Assembly: GCA_019925095.2 (NCBI GenBank) | Contig: CM034415.1 | Span: 11,452,833 to 11,516,832 of the forward strand | Length of the DNA stretch: 64,000 bases | Direction of reading: 5' to 3' | From: Dendrolimus kikuchii | Lineage: Eukaryota > Arthropoda > Insecta > Lepidoptera > Lasiocampidae | Part shown: positions 10,661 through 21,488 of the stretch, piece after piece | How positions within the stretch are numbered: the stretch's first letter is position 1 | Layout: each line of letters starts with the position of its first letter | Made by a program: the position numbers and the translations under genes | The notes under the pieces: generated by a model | Told to the model about the DNA's origin: nothing | Database searches by the model: none | The model's input: only the letters and a program-made list of their open reading frames with translations

Positions 10661-10706
10661 CTATTGTGTACTTCATTTGTAGTATTCGCACCGGACACAT
10701 AGGTCG
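10661..10706 (-). CDS. Sorting nexin exon 7 (46-nt micro-exon)
   Basis: The acceptor TTTTATTGCAG|CG is at 10707-10708 and the donor AATAG|GTAAAT is at 10660-10659. The exon codes for Ala (split) TYVSGANTTNEVHN and a split Arg. Its entry phase (two bases complete a codon) fits the donor of exon 6, and its exit phase (two bases) fits the acceptor of exon 8. The join gives NEVHNRLEQASEALRSELADW, which aligns with the last BAR helix of SNX7/30. Only one alternative frame lacks stops, and it does not fit the phases. Confidence 0.85.
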
Positions 10707-11229
10707 CTGCAATAAAAAATAAAAAAAATATACCAACTCGCACGGTGCATGTGGTGTACTCAACGAAACACCCCTTAAAAATGGACTGTATTTATTTATT
10801 GGAAGTCATGCCCGTGGCTCGCACCGCACTCGCTAAGGTACTAATTTTAAGCAGACGCTTAGCTGCTAATCAAGGGAGCTACATATTCGCGATAAGCTTG
10901 GCGTGAGGGTATGCGAGTTCCAGGGGGTGATTCTGTCCACATATCAACTACAGCGCCATCTAGTTAAAGTGAAAGTTAGGGGGTCCGTCGAAACACCTCA
11001 ACAAACTCGGTCAGAAACAATTTTACGATTTTTACAACGGCAAAAGACTTCTATCCAAACAATACTAGAAATAGTGAACGATTACCACCAAAAACAACCC
11101 TCTTTACCAAAAACTGCTATAACATGTGCGTTCAAATCTACAATAAAATTCAAATCCACATAAAAGAGTTTAGGATAAATAAATTTAAAACTCAGTTAAA
11201 GGAATGGCTCTCAAATAGAATGTTTTACT

Positions 11230-11492
11230 ACATACATACATACATACATAACTTCACGCTAGTTCCCTTGCGGGGTAGGCACGGACAATAGAGCGCCATT
11301 CAGGCTTATTCTTACACACCTCACTTGCCTCTTTGACATTCATAACTCTTGTCATGCAAGCTCGTCTGTTCTTAAGGGTCCTGACATCACCTGCTAGTAC
11401 GATCAATTTGATCATGGAAGGTGTGTCGTGGCCTTCCACGACTTCTGCATCCATCCACTTTTGCATTGTATATCTGTTTAGTCATTCTTTCA
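11230..11492 (-). mobile_element. RTE-1 LINE 3' end with 11-bp target duplication
   Basis: The target duplication AATGTTTTACT lies at 11219-11229 and 11493-11503. The fragment carries the C-terminal codons with a small deletion (LIVLAGDVRT) and the (CATA)n tail on the left. Confidence 0.9.
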
Positions 11493-11635
11493 AATGTTTT
11501 ACTCGGTGGACGAATTACTCAATCTGTACAGATAATAAAACTGTAGAGGTCGAATTTCTGTACAATGAAAAAAAATGCTTAAAACCGAGTCAGGGGGATG
11601 TAAGAAGTGAAATAGAACTAACTAGATGTTTTTCA

Positions 11636-12040
11636 ATTTTTTTGTTTCTCTGTTTGTCTGTCTGTTTGTACGGGCTAATCTCCGAAACGACTGGACCGAT
11701 TTAAATGAAATTTTGTATGGTAGTAGCTTATATCCCTGGTCAACATATAGGATACTTTTGATCCCGAAAAATTAAAGAGTTCCTGTGGGATAGGTTAAAA
11801 AACTTTAATTACTTAAACAGTTTATTATACAACTTATACACCTAATTAAGTATTGATATTGCCGGTATCATCATACAATAAAACAATTCATACATTTAAA
11901 AGAAAAAAGTTAAACCTTACAAAAACGGTGTCTAGCATAGCGTATTTCATCATCATATTAAATACAAAACTAGATGGCGCTGATGGTTTACTACATCGCG
12001 ATCGTGACGCGGACGAAGTCGCGGGCATTAGCTATTGTAA
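11636..12040 (+). mobile_element. Helitron-like fragment
   Basis: The sequence CGAAACGACTGGACCGATTT, then ATAGGATACTTTTGATCCCG, and the 3' GACGCGGACGAAGTCGCGGGC hairpin followed by ATTAGCTAT form a Helitron-type end in which the usual CTAG is mutated to CTAT. It lies in the sorting nexin intron between exons 6 and 7. Confidence 0.55.
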
Positions 12041-12159
12041 ATAAATACCATCCTTGACTTATGAATGTTATTATTATTACTTTTTGACATTTATCAGTAT
12101 TTTTTTCATATGTTTCATTTAACATTATATAATTTAATAAGATCTTATATATAAAAAAG

Positions 12160-12775
12160 AATCGTAGAAATGTATGTACGCATATAATTTGAGAACGACT
12201 TTACCCATTTTGATAAAACTTTTTGTGTGTGTTTGGGTGGGTCCCCGGCCGGTTTAGATTCACAATTGGAACCGGTAGGTGGCGCTGGGATCGGGTGCTA
12301 GGATTCTCCTAATCTTCGGAGCCAATTTTGATGATTTTGTTTTAGTGTGTTTAAGTGGGTCCCCGGATGGTTTAGATTCACAATTGGAACCGGTAGGTGG
12401 CGCTGGGATCGGGTTCTAGGATCCTCCTAATCTCCTGAGCCAATTTTGATGATTTTGTTTTAGTGTGTTTAAGTGGGTCCCCGGCCGGTTTAGATTCACA
12501 ATTGGAACCGGTAGGTGGCGATGAGATCGGGTTCTAGGATCCTCCTAATCTCCTGCGCCAATTTTGATGATTTTGTTTTAGTGTGTTTAAGTGGGTCCCC
12601 GGCCGGTTTAGATTCACAATTGGAACCGGTAGGTGGCGCTGAGATCGGGTTCTAGGATCCTCCTAATCTCCTGCGCCAATTTTGATGATTTTGTTTTAGT
12701 GCGTTTAAGTGGGTCCCCGGCCGGTTTAGATTCACAATTGGAACCGGTAGGTGGCGCTGGGATCGGATCTTAGAT
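12160..12775 (+). repeat. ~120-bp tandem expansion of a Helitron 3' segment
   Basis: About five units, each containing GGGTCCCCGGCCGGTTTAGA, AACCGGTAGGTGGCGCTG and GATCGGGTTCTAGGATCCTC, repeat with a ~120-bp period. Single copies of this segment occur in the Helitrons at 19868-20545 and 48623-49174. The left flank (ATATATAAAAAAGAATCG) looks like the element's 5' end. Confidence 0.85.
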
Positions 12776-12809
12776 TTTTATTTTTTCACATGCGTACATT
12801 ATAATATAG

Positions 12810-13815
12810 TGTGGTGACCGAGAGTAGAACTTTCTGGCAGCGTAAGTCGGTCTCAAGACTTCTAGAAAAAGGTAGAAGATTCTGGAAGGAAAAGACAAGG
12901 ACGGATATATTTTAGAAAGGGATAGACGATGAACAAAAGTTTGGGAAGGAAAAGACAGAGATAGATAGATGTCTAGAAAGGGATGGATAGTAAATAAAAG
13001 AATAACGAAAAGAAGATCGAAATGATGGGTTCCAGAAGATTCTGCCGGGTATATAAGCAGCGTAAGGCGCGCCTACCGGGCAGTTTAGAGTTAAGTTCAG
13101 TTCGAGACAGCGAAGCGACAAGTGCGATACGGAAGAGTTGGAAGAGAAGTTTAATAGAAGACAGCGACGAGTTAAGTGGTGAATTTAGTGACAAGTTAAG
13201 TTAAGGAGGAGTGTAGCGTAGTTTGAGAGAAGACCCAGAAGCGAGCTACACGCGTCAATATCGGAGGTGAGCACTGCAGTAGCAGGAGGTGGTTTACGCC
13301 ATATCGGCGATGGTATTGTGAGACAGACATCTTATTGTTGGGACGGTGCATCGTTAGTCGGTGAGACACCTTATCGTCGGGACGGTGCATCGTTAGTCGG
13401 TGAAGCACCCTTATCGTCGGGACGGGGCATCGTTAGTCGGTGAGACACCTTATCGTCGGGACGGTGCATCGTTAGTCGGTGAGACACCTTATCGTCGGGA
13501 CGGTGCATCGTTAGTCGGTGAGACACCTTATCGTCGGGACGGTGCATCGTTAGTCGGTGAGACACCTTATCGTCGGGACGGTGCATCGTTAGTCGGTGAG
13601 ACACCTTATCGTCGGGACGGTGCATCGTTAGTCGGTGAGACACCTTATCGTCGGGACGGTGCACCGTTAGTCGTGCGTATAGGGGCAACCCTGCGGAGAG
13701 AAATCACGTACGGCTGTGTAAGTCAATAAAGGCGTTACTTAAAAGAACTGGTGTTTCCTTCCAATCCCAAGTGCGTATGCATACATACATGCGAGCGGGG
13801 GGCTCGCATGTAACA
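12810..13815 (+). mobile_element. Probable solo LTR (~1 kb) with internal minisatellite
   Basis: It starts TGTGGTGACCGAG and ends GCTCGCATGTAACA. TATATAA at 13050-13056 and AATAAA at 13725-13730 give a U3-R-U5 order. Between them lies a run of ~39-bp repeats. No clear target duplication is visible, and the right end abuts a mariner-like element one or two bases away. Alternatives are a promoter-bearing non-autonomous element or a decayed LTR. Confidence 0.6.
13330..13670. repeat. 39-bp minisatellite, about 9 copies, inside the LTR
   Basis: The unit begins near CGGTGCATCGTTAGTCGG and continues GAGACACCTTATCGTCGGGA. Because 39 is a multiple of three, long frames stay open on both strands (GASLVGETPYRRD on plus, RPDDKVSHRLTMH on minus). 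Neither frame looks like a real protein. Confidence 0.95.
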
Positions 13816-13816
13816 A

Positions 13817-14940
13817 TACCTAGTCTTGCCATAAATATTGTAACAAAGATTTTTTTTTTCTATTGCAAATAACATTTATAAATTTTACAGTGTGTTAGTT
13901 TAATACATAAATATAAAACATTTTAAAATATAAAAAGCTTATTCGAAGTGGTATCCATTGGCTGCTATACAGTCCTTTAAACGTTGAGGCCAGTTAACAA
14001 TAGAAGCACGCACTCTTTCCATGGGAAAATTCACTGCCAATCGTATGGATTGTTTTAGGGACTCCAAATTATCATGGCGTTTAGAGCAAGCCGCACTCTC
14101 TAAAACTGACCATAAATCATAATCCAGCGGATTAAGATCGGGACTAGATGACGGCCAGTCTTCAGCTCTGATGAAGTCCGAAACGTTCGTTTCCAACCAA
14201 GACTGCGTGGACCGAGCTTCATGACCCGGCGCCGAGTCTAGCTGGAAGGACCATTCTTAGTTATTGAACATGGTGTTGTTAAGGGGCTTAACTATCTTCT
14301 CAAGAATGGTATCTTGATACACTTCTGCCGATGTTTTGATACCTTTTTCACAAAAATATGGCTCAGTCACTCCTTCATAGCTAACACCCCACCAAACCAT
14401 CACTGAAGACGGAGAAAGCCCACGTTGCACTCTGTCGACTAATTGAGAAGTTTCCTTACAGCTTTGAGCATAAATACGGTCATTTAGTTGGTTAAAATGT
14501 TGCCCAATTGTAAAAATTTTCTCATCCGTAAACAAAATTTTCTGTGACCTCCCTTTGCGTACCGCTTCAGTAGTTATTTCGATGTTACCACCCTATTCTT
14601 TTTTAAATTATGAGTTAAGAAATGACCAGTGCGTCTCTTATAGGCTGCAAGTCCTAAGTCATCTTTTAAAATACGCGACATGGTTCTAGGTGATATCTTC
14701 ATCTCCCGAGATAAAATCTTTTGCTTTCGGACAGGATTTCTTCGAATTCTTTCCCTTACTGCTTTGACCACCTTTTTCGTACGAACACTATGTGGACGGC
14801 CAGATCTTTTTCTGTCACAAACAGAGGTCTCATTGTACCTATTAATAGCCCGGTACACAAACATTTGACTAATCCCAAACGTATGGAGATTTTTTTGTTT
14901 CTTTTTAATTGTAACAGTATTTATGGCCAGACTAAGTATA
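13817..14940 (-). pseudogene. mariner-like (DD37D, maT-type) transposase, broken
   Basis: The inverted ends are TACYTAGTCTKGCCATAAATA-like on both sides, next to TA. The minus strand codes for an N-terminal HTH region (RSGRPHSVRTKK ... ISPRTMSRILK), then LFTDEKIF (first Asp), LDSAPGHEA (second Asp) and SSSPDLNPLDYDLW (third Asp). There are 37 residues between the second and third Asp. The frame is broken by two TAA stops (near 14573 and 14256) and a frameshift before LFTDEKIF. It cannot encode an active enzyme without suppression. Confidence 0.9.
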
Positions 14941-14994
14941 TGCCAACTGTTTAATTATGTATTGAACATAAATAAATTTGATTTGAAAACTCAC

Positions 14995-15203
14995 CGTGCA
15001 CAGCATCCCTGCTGTTAATCTTGTCGACGTGGGCACCGGCGTACGCGGCCAGCATGGGCAGCGTCGCCCGGTGCATGGGTGGCGCCCGCGCCGCTATGAG
15101 CGTCGCCCGGTGCGCTGCGTGGGCGCCACATGCGCAGGCGCCGCTCGCGCGGCTGACCGACGCGCGCTCTTGGCACGACCACAGATCGCAGGCGCGCTTC
15201 ATG
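14995..15203 (-). CDS. Sorting nexin exon 6 (central BAR helices)
   Basis: The acceptor GTTAG|C is at 15204-15205 and the donor CACG|GTGAGT at 14994. The exon is 209 nt, enters with one base and leaves with one. It reads MKRACDLWSCQERA ... then HRATLPMLAAYAGAHVDKINSRDAVH. This aligns with the SNX7/30 stretch that begins ILWSASEEDL and ends with MKRRDQIQ. It is very GC-rich compared with the introns around it. If joined directly to exon 5 the frame is kept (AG|C, Ser 192), but the ~48 residues that precede this helix in SNX7/30 are then missing. Confidence 0.8.
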
Positions 15204-15225
15204 CTAACATTGAATTTATCGATTT

Positions 15226-15297
15226 TCAGCAGACAGGCAGACAGCCCACCTGATGGAAAGTGGTTACCGTCGCCTACGGACATTTGCAACACCAAAT
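15226..15297 (-). repeat. Family A retroposon 3' end
   Basis: Only the last ~70 bp of the element remain, truncated at AACACCAAATGAA. It lies about 22 bp upstream of the sorting nexin exon 6 acceptor. It is followed to 15420 by a separate LINE-like tail ending in (ATGA)n/(ATTC)n. Confidence 0.75.
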
Positions 15298-15659
15298 GAA
15301 TGAATGAATAACTTTATTGCACATACATTAAAATACAATGTGCGGTCTTGTCGCCAAAGGCGATCTCCTCCAGACTACGCTATACAATTATCATCGACAC
15401 CGACTACATTATTTACTGACTTCATAATTATTAAATGGAAGATTACAGTGTTCATTTATTTGCATTCGTCATAACTATACTATTAAAGTTATCATTATTA
15501 TCATAGTCATTTATTTATTATTATTATTACAACAGTAATTTATTTATATTTTATATATGTCACACATTCTACATTACTGTATTTAATTTATATGTATCCT
15601 AAATTTTATTGTAAAAAAATTCTTCAATTGAGTAGAATGTCATGTTTGCCAAGTAGTCA

Positions 15660-16030
15660 AATAACTTAATCCTATACATTTTAAATGCATTACATTTTCT
15701 AATGTCAAGAGATATTTTAAATTCATTACATTTTCTAATGTCAAGAGGTATTTTAAATGAATTACATTTTTTAATGTCAAGAGGTATTTTAATGCATTAC
15801 ATTTTCTAATGTCAAGAGGTATTTTAATGCATTACATTTTCTAATGTCAAGAGGTATTTTAATGCATTACATTTTCTAATGTCAAGAGGTATTTTAATGC
15901 ATTACATTTTTTATGTCAAGAGGTATTTTAATGCATTACATTTTCTAATGTCAAGAGGTATTTTAATGCATTACATTTTCTAATGTCAAGAGGTATTTTA
16001 ATGCATTACATTTTCTAATGTCAAGAGGTA
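15660..16030. repeat. ~35-bp tandem repeat, about 10 copies
   Basis: The unit is approximately ATGCATTACATTTTCTAATG plus TCAAGAGGTATTTTA. The first copies are diverged, the later ones nearly identical, which points to recent expansion on the right. The array is intronic in the sorting nexin. Confidence 0.95.
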
Positions 16031-16245
16031 ACTTATTATAATTTTTTATTGACATCGCAAATATGCTCCGTGAAAATAATGTCGTGTAATTTTTTTTATT
16101 AAATTTTAATGTGTGCTTCGAATATTTTCGTAGTGCTCAGGGTGTCTTCTTACATAGAAATTCAAAAATGTATCAGCACAGTAAAATTAATAATTTGAGG
16201 CTTTTAAAAAATGGTCTACGACTATCTCGCTGTTTAGCCAAATGT

Positions 16246-16980
16246 GGTATAAACGCGCTGCTGCTTTCATAAAGGACAATGGAACCTGGCCACTACTGCC
16301 AGAACACAACTCAAGGTTATAATATTTCCTTAAGTTTTCGCGACTTGTATACACAATAAAACTACGTTTTAACGGTTTTAAGCGCGGTAATTTATTTGAT
16401 TTTGGTTTTCCCGACGTTTCGGCCACTTTTTAGTGGCCGTGATCACGGAAGACAAATCATCAAAACTATTAAGACCCAAACCCAGCAAAAACCAGCTGTC
16501 AGACCTCAAGACACTGTGAACTCTTTCTGCGTACAACGGAACACAAACCAACTTGACTGATAATTACTTTTATTTTTCCTTCCACCCATTTTAATATTAT
16601 ATAAAACTATTAGAGCTAGGCATGTTTGCTGAAGAGTTTCTTGCGCCGCTTCTTCTCTTCAAGCTATAACATGTTGCGAAGCGGTAGTATATTAGATTAG
16701 GCTCCCATAGAGTAAATAATAACCATAAACAAAATTAAAATTAACAAGTTGGCGGTAGGCTAAATAAAACTTTAACAATACTCGTTGACACTTGACTTCC
16801 GTGATCACGGCCACTGAAAAGTGGCCGAAACGTCAGAAAAACCAAAATCAAATAAATTACCGCGCTCAAAACCGTTAAAACGTAGTTTTATTACAACTCA
16901 AGGTTGTTATGGCCGCATACTCTAGACCAAGGGTGGTAGCCATCCAGACGGGCAATTACCCTGCCACCTGGCAAGACCTT
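16246..16980 (-). repeat. Family A retroposon split by a PLE insertion
   Basis: The left part, 16246-16318, ends at ACAACTCAAGGTT. The right part resumes at 16893 with the same 13 bases and continues to 16980. The interruption is the inverted-repeat element at 16319-16892. Confidence 0.85.
16319..16892. mobile_element. Penelope-like element with inverted terminal copies
   Basis: A left copy on minus (TTTTCGCGACTTGTATAC ... GACGTTTCGGCCACT) and a right copy on plus (... AGTGGCCGAAACGTC ... AACGTAGTTTTATTA) face each other. They are flanked by a perfect 13-bp duplication ACAACTCAAGGTT (16306-16318, 16893-16905). Inverted terminal repeats with a retroposon-size duplication fit Penelope elements. 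No reverse transcriptase is present, so this copy is non-autonomous. The class assignment is inference. Confidence 0.65.
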
Positions 16981-17245
16981 TCACCTTATCCGATTTATTT
17001 TGGGTCGGCACTAGGCGTGGGAAAAATGTCACATTTTTGCGATTGGAACATTTGTATCTGGAACAGTAAAATGTTCCGGATCACTGATATGTTTCATTTG
17101 GAACATTTGGAACATTGAGTCAAAGATATAAAATCATGGTTGTTTGTTTATGGTACGTCGCGGACTGAGGCTGAGAAACGGGCTGCGGTTTCATTTCATA
17201 CATCATATCAAACTTATCAAAGATAAAAATATAGATATATATATA

Positions 17246-19262
17246 CTTCTGGCTGAGTTTCTTAGCGCCTAGAAGTTTACCTAACGCTCCATTCACACTA
17301 TTCCCCAAATTCACTCTTCTTTCTATATCAGCGGTGTACCTTCCATCCCTGCTAAAAGCACATCCAAGATATACAAACTCATTCACTTGCTCTAGCATAA
17401 CATCATCGACCCTTCCACCCGCACGCATGCCATACAGCCCTCGTAAGTGGACTGCACAGCACGCATCAATTGGCCATTAATCCCATATCCGGGCAATATG
17501 TCCCAGAGGTCCTTCCGCACAACCCTGTCAAATGCTTTCTCTAGATCCACAAAACCGCAGAAAACCTTCCGGCCCATAGCCAGCTGCTTCTCTACGATAT
17601 TGCGGAGAGAGAAAACTTGATCCATACATCCCCTTCCATTTCTGAAACCACCTTGTGCATCCCACAGTAATCCATCGGATACAACTCTCATTCTCTTTTC
17701 AATAATCTTCGCATACACTTTAGATGCTGTGCTGATCAAACTGATGGCCCTGTAGCTGGCGCACTCCATACGTGACCCCTTGCCTTTATACAAGGGCACG
17801 ATGACAGCGCGCCTCCAGTCCTTGGGAACCTTTCCCGTCCTCCAGCACAAGTTGCATAAGGACAGGAAAGCGTCCCGGACGCAGGTTCCACCAGATTTGA
17901 TCATCTCAGCAGACACACTATCGATTCCTACTGCCTTTCCATTTTTCAGACTTCTTATCGACCATTCGATCTCTTCCAAAGTGATCTCGGATGCTGACTC
18001 CTCGGAGTCGGTCACAGACTCAGTCGTGGTGCCAGCATCCGGGATATTATCATACATTTCTCTAAAATATTCACTCCATCGCGCTAATACCTCTTGTGGG
18101 TTAGCAAGAACGTCCCCTGCTTTAGATTTTATTCTTTCCATTCTGGAAGCTGACGAACAACCCCGAGACTTCTTAACCTCTCTCCAAAAGAGTTTGGTAT
18201 TCGCCTCGAAGTTCTCCGTCAGCTTCTCTTCTTCTTTCAATTTTATTCTTTCACGCTTCTCTTTCACTAAAGCTTTGGTTTCATTCTTGCAGAGGCGATA
18301 AATTTCTTTCTTCATCTCTTTCATACTGTCATTCTGTTGCAAGGAAGCAACATAATCCAGCCAGGCTTTTCTCTTTCTCTCTACGCTGGATTTAACATCC
18401 GCGTCCCACCATTCATCACCTTTCGTTGTTATGTGCCTCTTCGCGCATCCACATGCTTCTTTTGCGCTTTCCACTATACTTTCTTTCATACTATCCCAGT
18501 CATTATCCACATCTAAGTCGGAGAAGTCCGCTTTTGCAAGCCTTTCTTCGACTAGGCGCGCATACATACTCCTTACACTAACATCTTCCAATTTTTCACA
18601 CTTTATTCTTTCAAGCTCCCCGAAATTGGTACGCACTCGCCAGTGTCTCCACTTCTTGAAAAGGCCCACAAACCGGCTTATCACCAGGTAGTGGTCCGTT
18701 TCAAGAGTGGGGCCTCTGTAGGCTCTTGTATCCATTATTCTGTTTCGGAGGCGACTGACCAGAAAAACTCGCGTGATCCCCAGTTTTAGGCGGACCCAGA
18801 GAAGTCTCGGGTTCACCAGACAATAAGCTTTTACTCCAGACACAAAGCGGGATGAGAGTAAGACGCCTACCCCCCCACTCGCACGCTCGTCCAGGTCCAC
18901 GCCGGACCACAGAGCAAGCATGCCACCGGGGAGGTCATCGACGTCGCACCCCTTCCGCTTTGTCTCTGTCAGACATAAGGCATCCAGGCTTCTCTCATTC
19001 ATTATATCAATCATTTCGTCCATCTTATCTTTCATCCCACCTCTCACATTCCACGTGCCTATACGGCACTCTGCTCCTCTCGACCCGCCAGGTTTGGCGC
19101 TGCGTGAAGGGTGGCGGCCCCCTTCGCCGCATGCGCGAGAATTCACACCGACGGGGGCGCATCGGTGAGCGTCGCCTGCGGGGGACGCCCTATCGTGCAC
19201 TGCACGCGGGTGAATTCAACGTGCAGAGGGTGGTCAACTTCTGCTGGAGGGACTGGAGGTAG
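17246..19262 (-). pseudogene. RTE-type LINE ORF2 (endonuclease + RT), internally deleted
   Basis: The minus-strand frame 19200-17392 encodes an apurinic-type endonuclease start (GTWNVRG, LTETKRKG), then a deletion that joins RVFLVS to a later endonuclease block (LETDHYLVISRF). It continues into reverse transcriptase blocks (WRRAVIVPLYKGKGSR, ASYRAISLISTASKVYAKII, GGFRNGRGCMDQVF, FVDLEKAFDRV). The catalytic YxDD block is deleted. After a frame change it resumes with LEQVNEFVYLGCAFSRDGRY and NGALGKLLGAKKLSQK. A real RTE ORF is ~1000 aa, so this copy is dead. It lies in sorting nexin intron 5. Confidence 0.92.
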
Positions 19263-19361
19263 TCGGCCGCTGATGAGAACTCTGGGTCTTTTACTCTGTA
19301 TTAAGGCAGAGAATAATCAAGAATTAAAATAAACTGGCCACGTGCGAGTCGGTTTTTTTTT

Positions 19362-19632
19362 AATTTTTTTTTATTGCAGGAGTTCAGCAGACAGGCAGAC
19401 GGCCCACTTGATGGAAAGCGGTTACCATCGCCTATGGACATTTGCAACACCAAAGGTGCTACAAATGCGCTGCTGCTCTCTTAAGGAAGACCTGGTCACT
19501 AATGCCGGAACACAACTCAAGGTTGTTATGGCGGCATACTCTAGACCAGGGGTGGTAGCAATCCAGTCCGGCAAATGCCCTACCACCTGGCCGCAGGAAA
19601 TTGTATTCTTTCTCCGTTCCTGCACGGATAAA
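19362..19632 (-). repeat. Family A retroposon with internal deletions
   Basis: The copy has both ends, but it lacks part of the GGGAGACTGGAAC segment and the GTGGGTTGTTAAGTCGCC segment. Confidence 0.85.
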
Positions 19633-19741
19633 AACTTACTTGTAAATAACTAGTGTAAACAGTGTTTAAATATTGATAAAAGTCAAATAAACACTTAGTA
19701 ATTAAGTCTATAAATTATTGTTGTTAAACATGTAATTAATA

Positions 19742-19852
19742 CATACATACATAACTTCACGGCAGTTCCCTTGCGGGGTAGGCACGAACAACAGAGTGCC
19801 ATTTAGGCTTATTCTTACACACCTCACTTGCCTCTTTGACATTCATAACTCT
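19742..19852 (-). mobile_element. RTE-1 LINE 3' tip with 11-bp target duplication
   Basis: The target duplication TGTAATTAATA lies at 19731-19741 and 19853-19863. Only the last ~110 bp of the LINE, including the tail, were inserted. The right-hand duplication directly adjoins the 5' end of the Helitron at 19868. Confidence 0.92.
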
Positions 19853-19867
19853 TGTAATTAATAATAA

Positions 19868-20545
19868 TCTATTTATGTTGTATATAAAATTCTCGTGTCA
19901 CAGTGTTAGTTACCATACTCCTCCGAAACGGCTTGACCGATTTTTATGAAATTTTATATGCATATTCAGTAGGTCTGAGAATCGGCTACCATCTATTTTT
20001 CATACCCCTAAATGTTAAGGGTAGTCCACCCCTATTTTTTTATTTTTTTTTTATTTTTTTAGGATACGACATTAAAAAATACATACAACCCTAAATTTTC
20101 ACCCCTCTACGATCAACCCTTATTTTTTATTTGTTAATCATAAACTTCTGAGTTAGAATTAAAAAAAAATACTCCTAATTTTCCACCTCTCTACTATCAA
20201 CCCCTATTTTTCCATCGCGATTTTTTTTTTTCTTTTAACTATCAATCGATCAGCTATCCCCGCTAGATGTCTACCGTTGTCACCTCACATCCAGCAAACA
20301 TCACGGAGTAGGGATGACTGGGTTCCCGGATGGTTTAGATTCGCAATTAGAACCGGTAGGTGGCGCTGAGATCGGGTTCTGGAATCCTCCTAATCAGCTG
20401 GAGCGATTTTGGTGATTTTGTTTTTGTGTGTTTGAGTGGGTACCCGGATGGTTTAGATTCGCAATTAGAACCGGTAGGTGGCTCTGGGATCGGGTTCTAG
20501 AATTTTATTTTTTAAAGGCAGGTCAACGTCTGCCGGGGCCGCTAG
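19868..20545 (+). mobile_element. Helitron, complete ends (A|TC...CTAG|T)
   Basis: The 5' TC is preceded by A (19867). The 3' end reads AACGTCTGCCGGGGCCGCTAG and is followed by T (20546). The interior has TATAAAATTCTCGTGTCAC, CCGAAACGGCTTGACCGATT and two copies of the GGTAGGTGGCGCTG segment. It encodes no Rep/helicase and is non-autonomous. A close relative is at 48623-49174. Confidence 0.75.
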
Positions 20546-20552
20546 TATATGA

Positions 20553-20960
20553 ATATAAATCAATTTCTGTTCTTTAGTCTCGCTAAAACTCAGGAACGGC
20601 AGGACTGATTTGGCTAATTTTGTTTTTGAATTATTTTTGGAAGTCCCGGGACGGTTTAAAAGGCCCGGTTAAAGGACGGTTTAAATACGAAAAAAATGCT
20701 TGGAATATAGTAAAAACAACAATTTCGCTTTCCCTTAGAAACTATTCCTACCTGTCAAACATTTGATGTTCGAGACGTCGTTTAGAAATCAAATTAAATT
20801 TAAAAGTCGTTCAGAAATCAAATTAAATTTAAAAGTGAATAATTTTTTTCATTCTTTTTGTTTTGAATGTCAAACCTTTGATATACGTCCCGTCGTTCAG
20901 AAATCAACGTTTTTTATTTATTGATTCTGGGGCGGTACGAAGTTTACAGGGTCAGCTAGC
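20553..20960 (+). mobile_element. Helitron-like element, second family
   Basis: It begins near AATATAAATCAATTTCTGTTC and ends GGTACGAAGTTTACAGGGTCAGCTAGC. A minus-strand relative splits a SINE at 44600-44967. It carries an internal duplication of AAATCAAATTAAATTTAAAAG. Confidence 0.5.
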
Positions 20961-21049
20961 ATTATTATAAAATAAAAATAATCATATAATATAATATTAT
21001 ACAAGATATTAATATATCTTCATACACATAGGTAAACACACATTTTCTT

Positions 21050-21197
21050 TTTTTTTTTATTGCAGGAGTTCAGCAGACAGGCAGACGGCCCACTGGATGG
21101 AAAGCGGTTACCATCGCCTATGGACATTTGCAACACCAAACTTGCTACAAATGCGCTGCTGCTCTCTTAAGGGAGACTGGAACCTGGTCACTAATGC
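21050..21197 (-). repeat. Family A retroposon, 5'-truncated
   Basis: A polyT run (on this strand polyA) is followed by the 3' ~130 bp, as far as GGTCACTAATGC. Confidence 0.85.
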
Positions 21198-21224
21198 TAA
21201 TTGTATTTGATGCTATTGTGTTTA

Positions 21225-21470
21225 TATCAAGGGAGACAAATTCTTGGACTTAAAATCTGCGCTACTTTTTTATCTTAGGGGATCACGCGGCAATTTTTCC
21301 GGGAATTATTTTAAAATGACTAGATTAAAAAAAAATAAAATATTGCAATGTGATTTTTTCATTGATCGATAGCAAATATTATGTAATAAAAATGTTTGAT
21401 ATTTTTATCCCAGGAATCTCGCGGGAATTTCAAGTCAAGCGTGGACGAAGTCGCGGGCATATCGTAGTAA
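21225..21470 (+). mobile_element. Helitron-like 3' part, third family
   Basis: CTTAAAATCTGCGCTACTTTT, then ATCGATAGCAAATATTATG, and CGTGGACGAAGTCGCGGGCATATCGTAGT at the end. The ...CGTAGT end stands where CTAGT is expected. The segment ATCGATAGCAAATATTATGT is the unoccupied equivalent of an RTE-1 insertion site at 49479-49631. Confidence 0.5.
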
Positions 21471-21488
21471 GTGTGTAATTTATCTCAC

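Noticed and set aside
13371..13729. Repeat proteins on both strands (GASLVGETPYRRD; RPDDKVSHRLTMH)
   Set aside because: The 39-bp repeat has a period divisible by three, so frames stay open by construction.
17392..19200. 602-codon minus-strand frame as a host gene
   Set aside because: It is an RTE endonuclease-reverse transcriptase with internal deletions, including the catalytic RT block.
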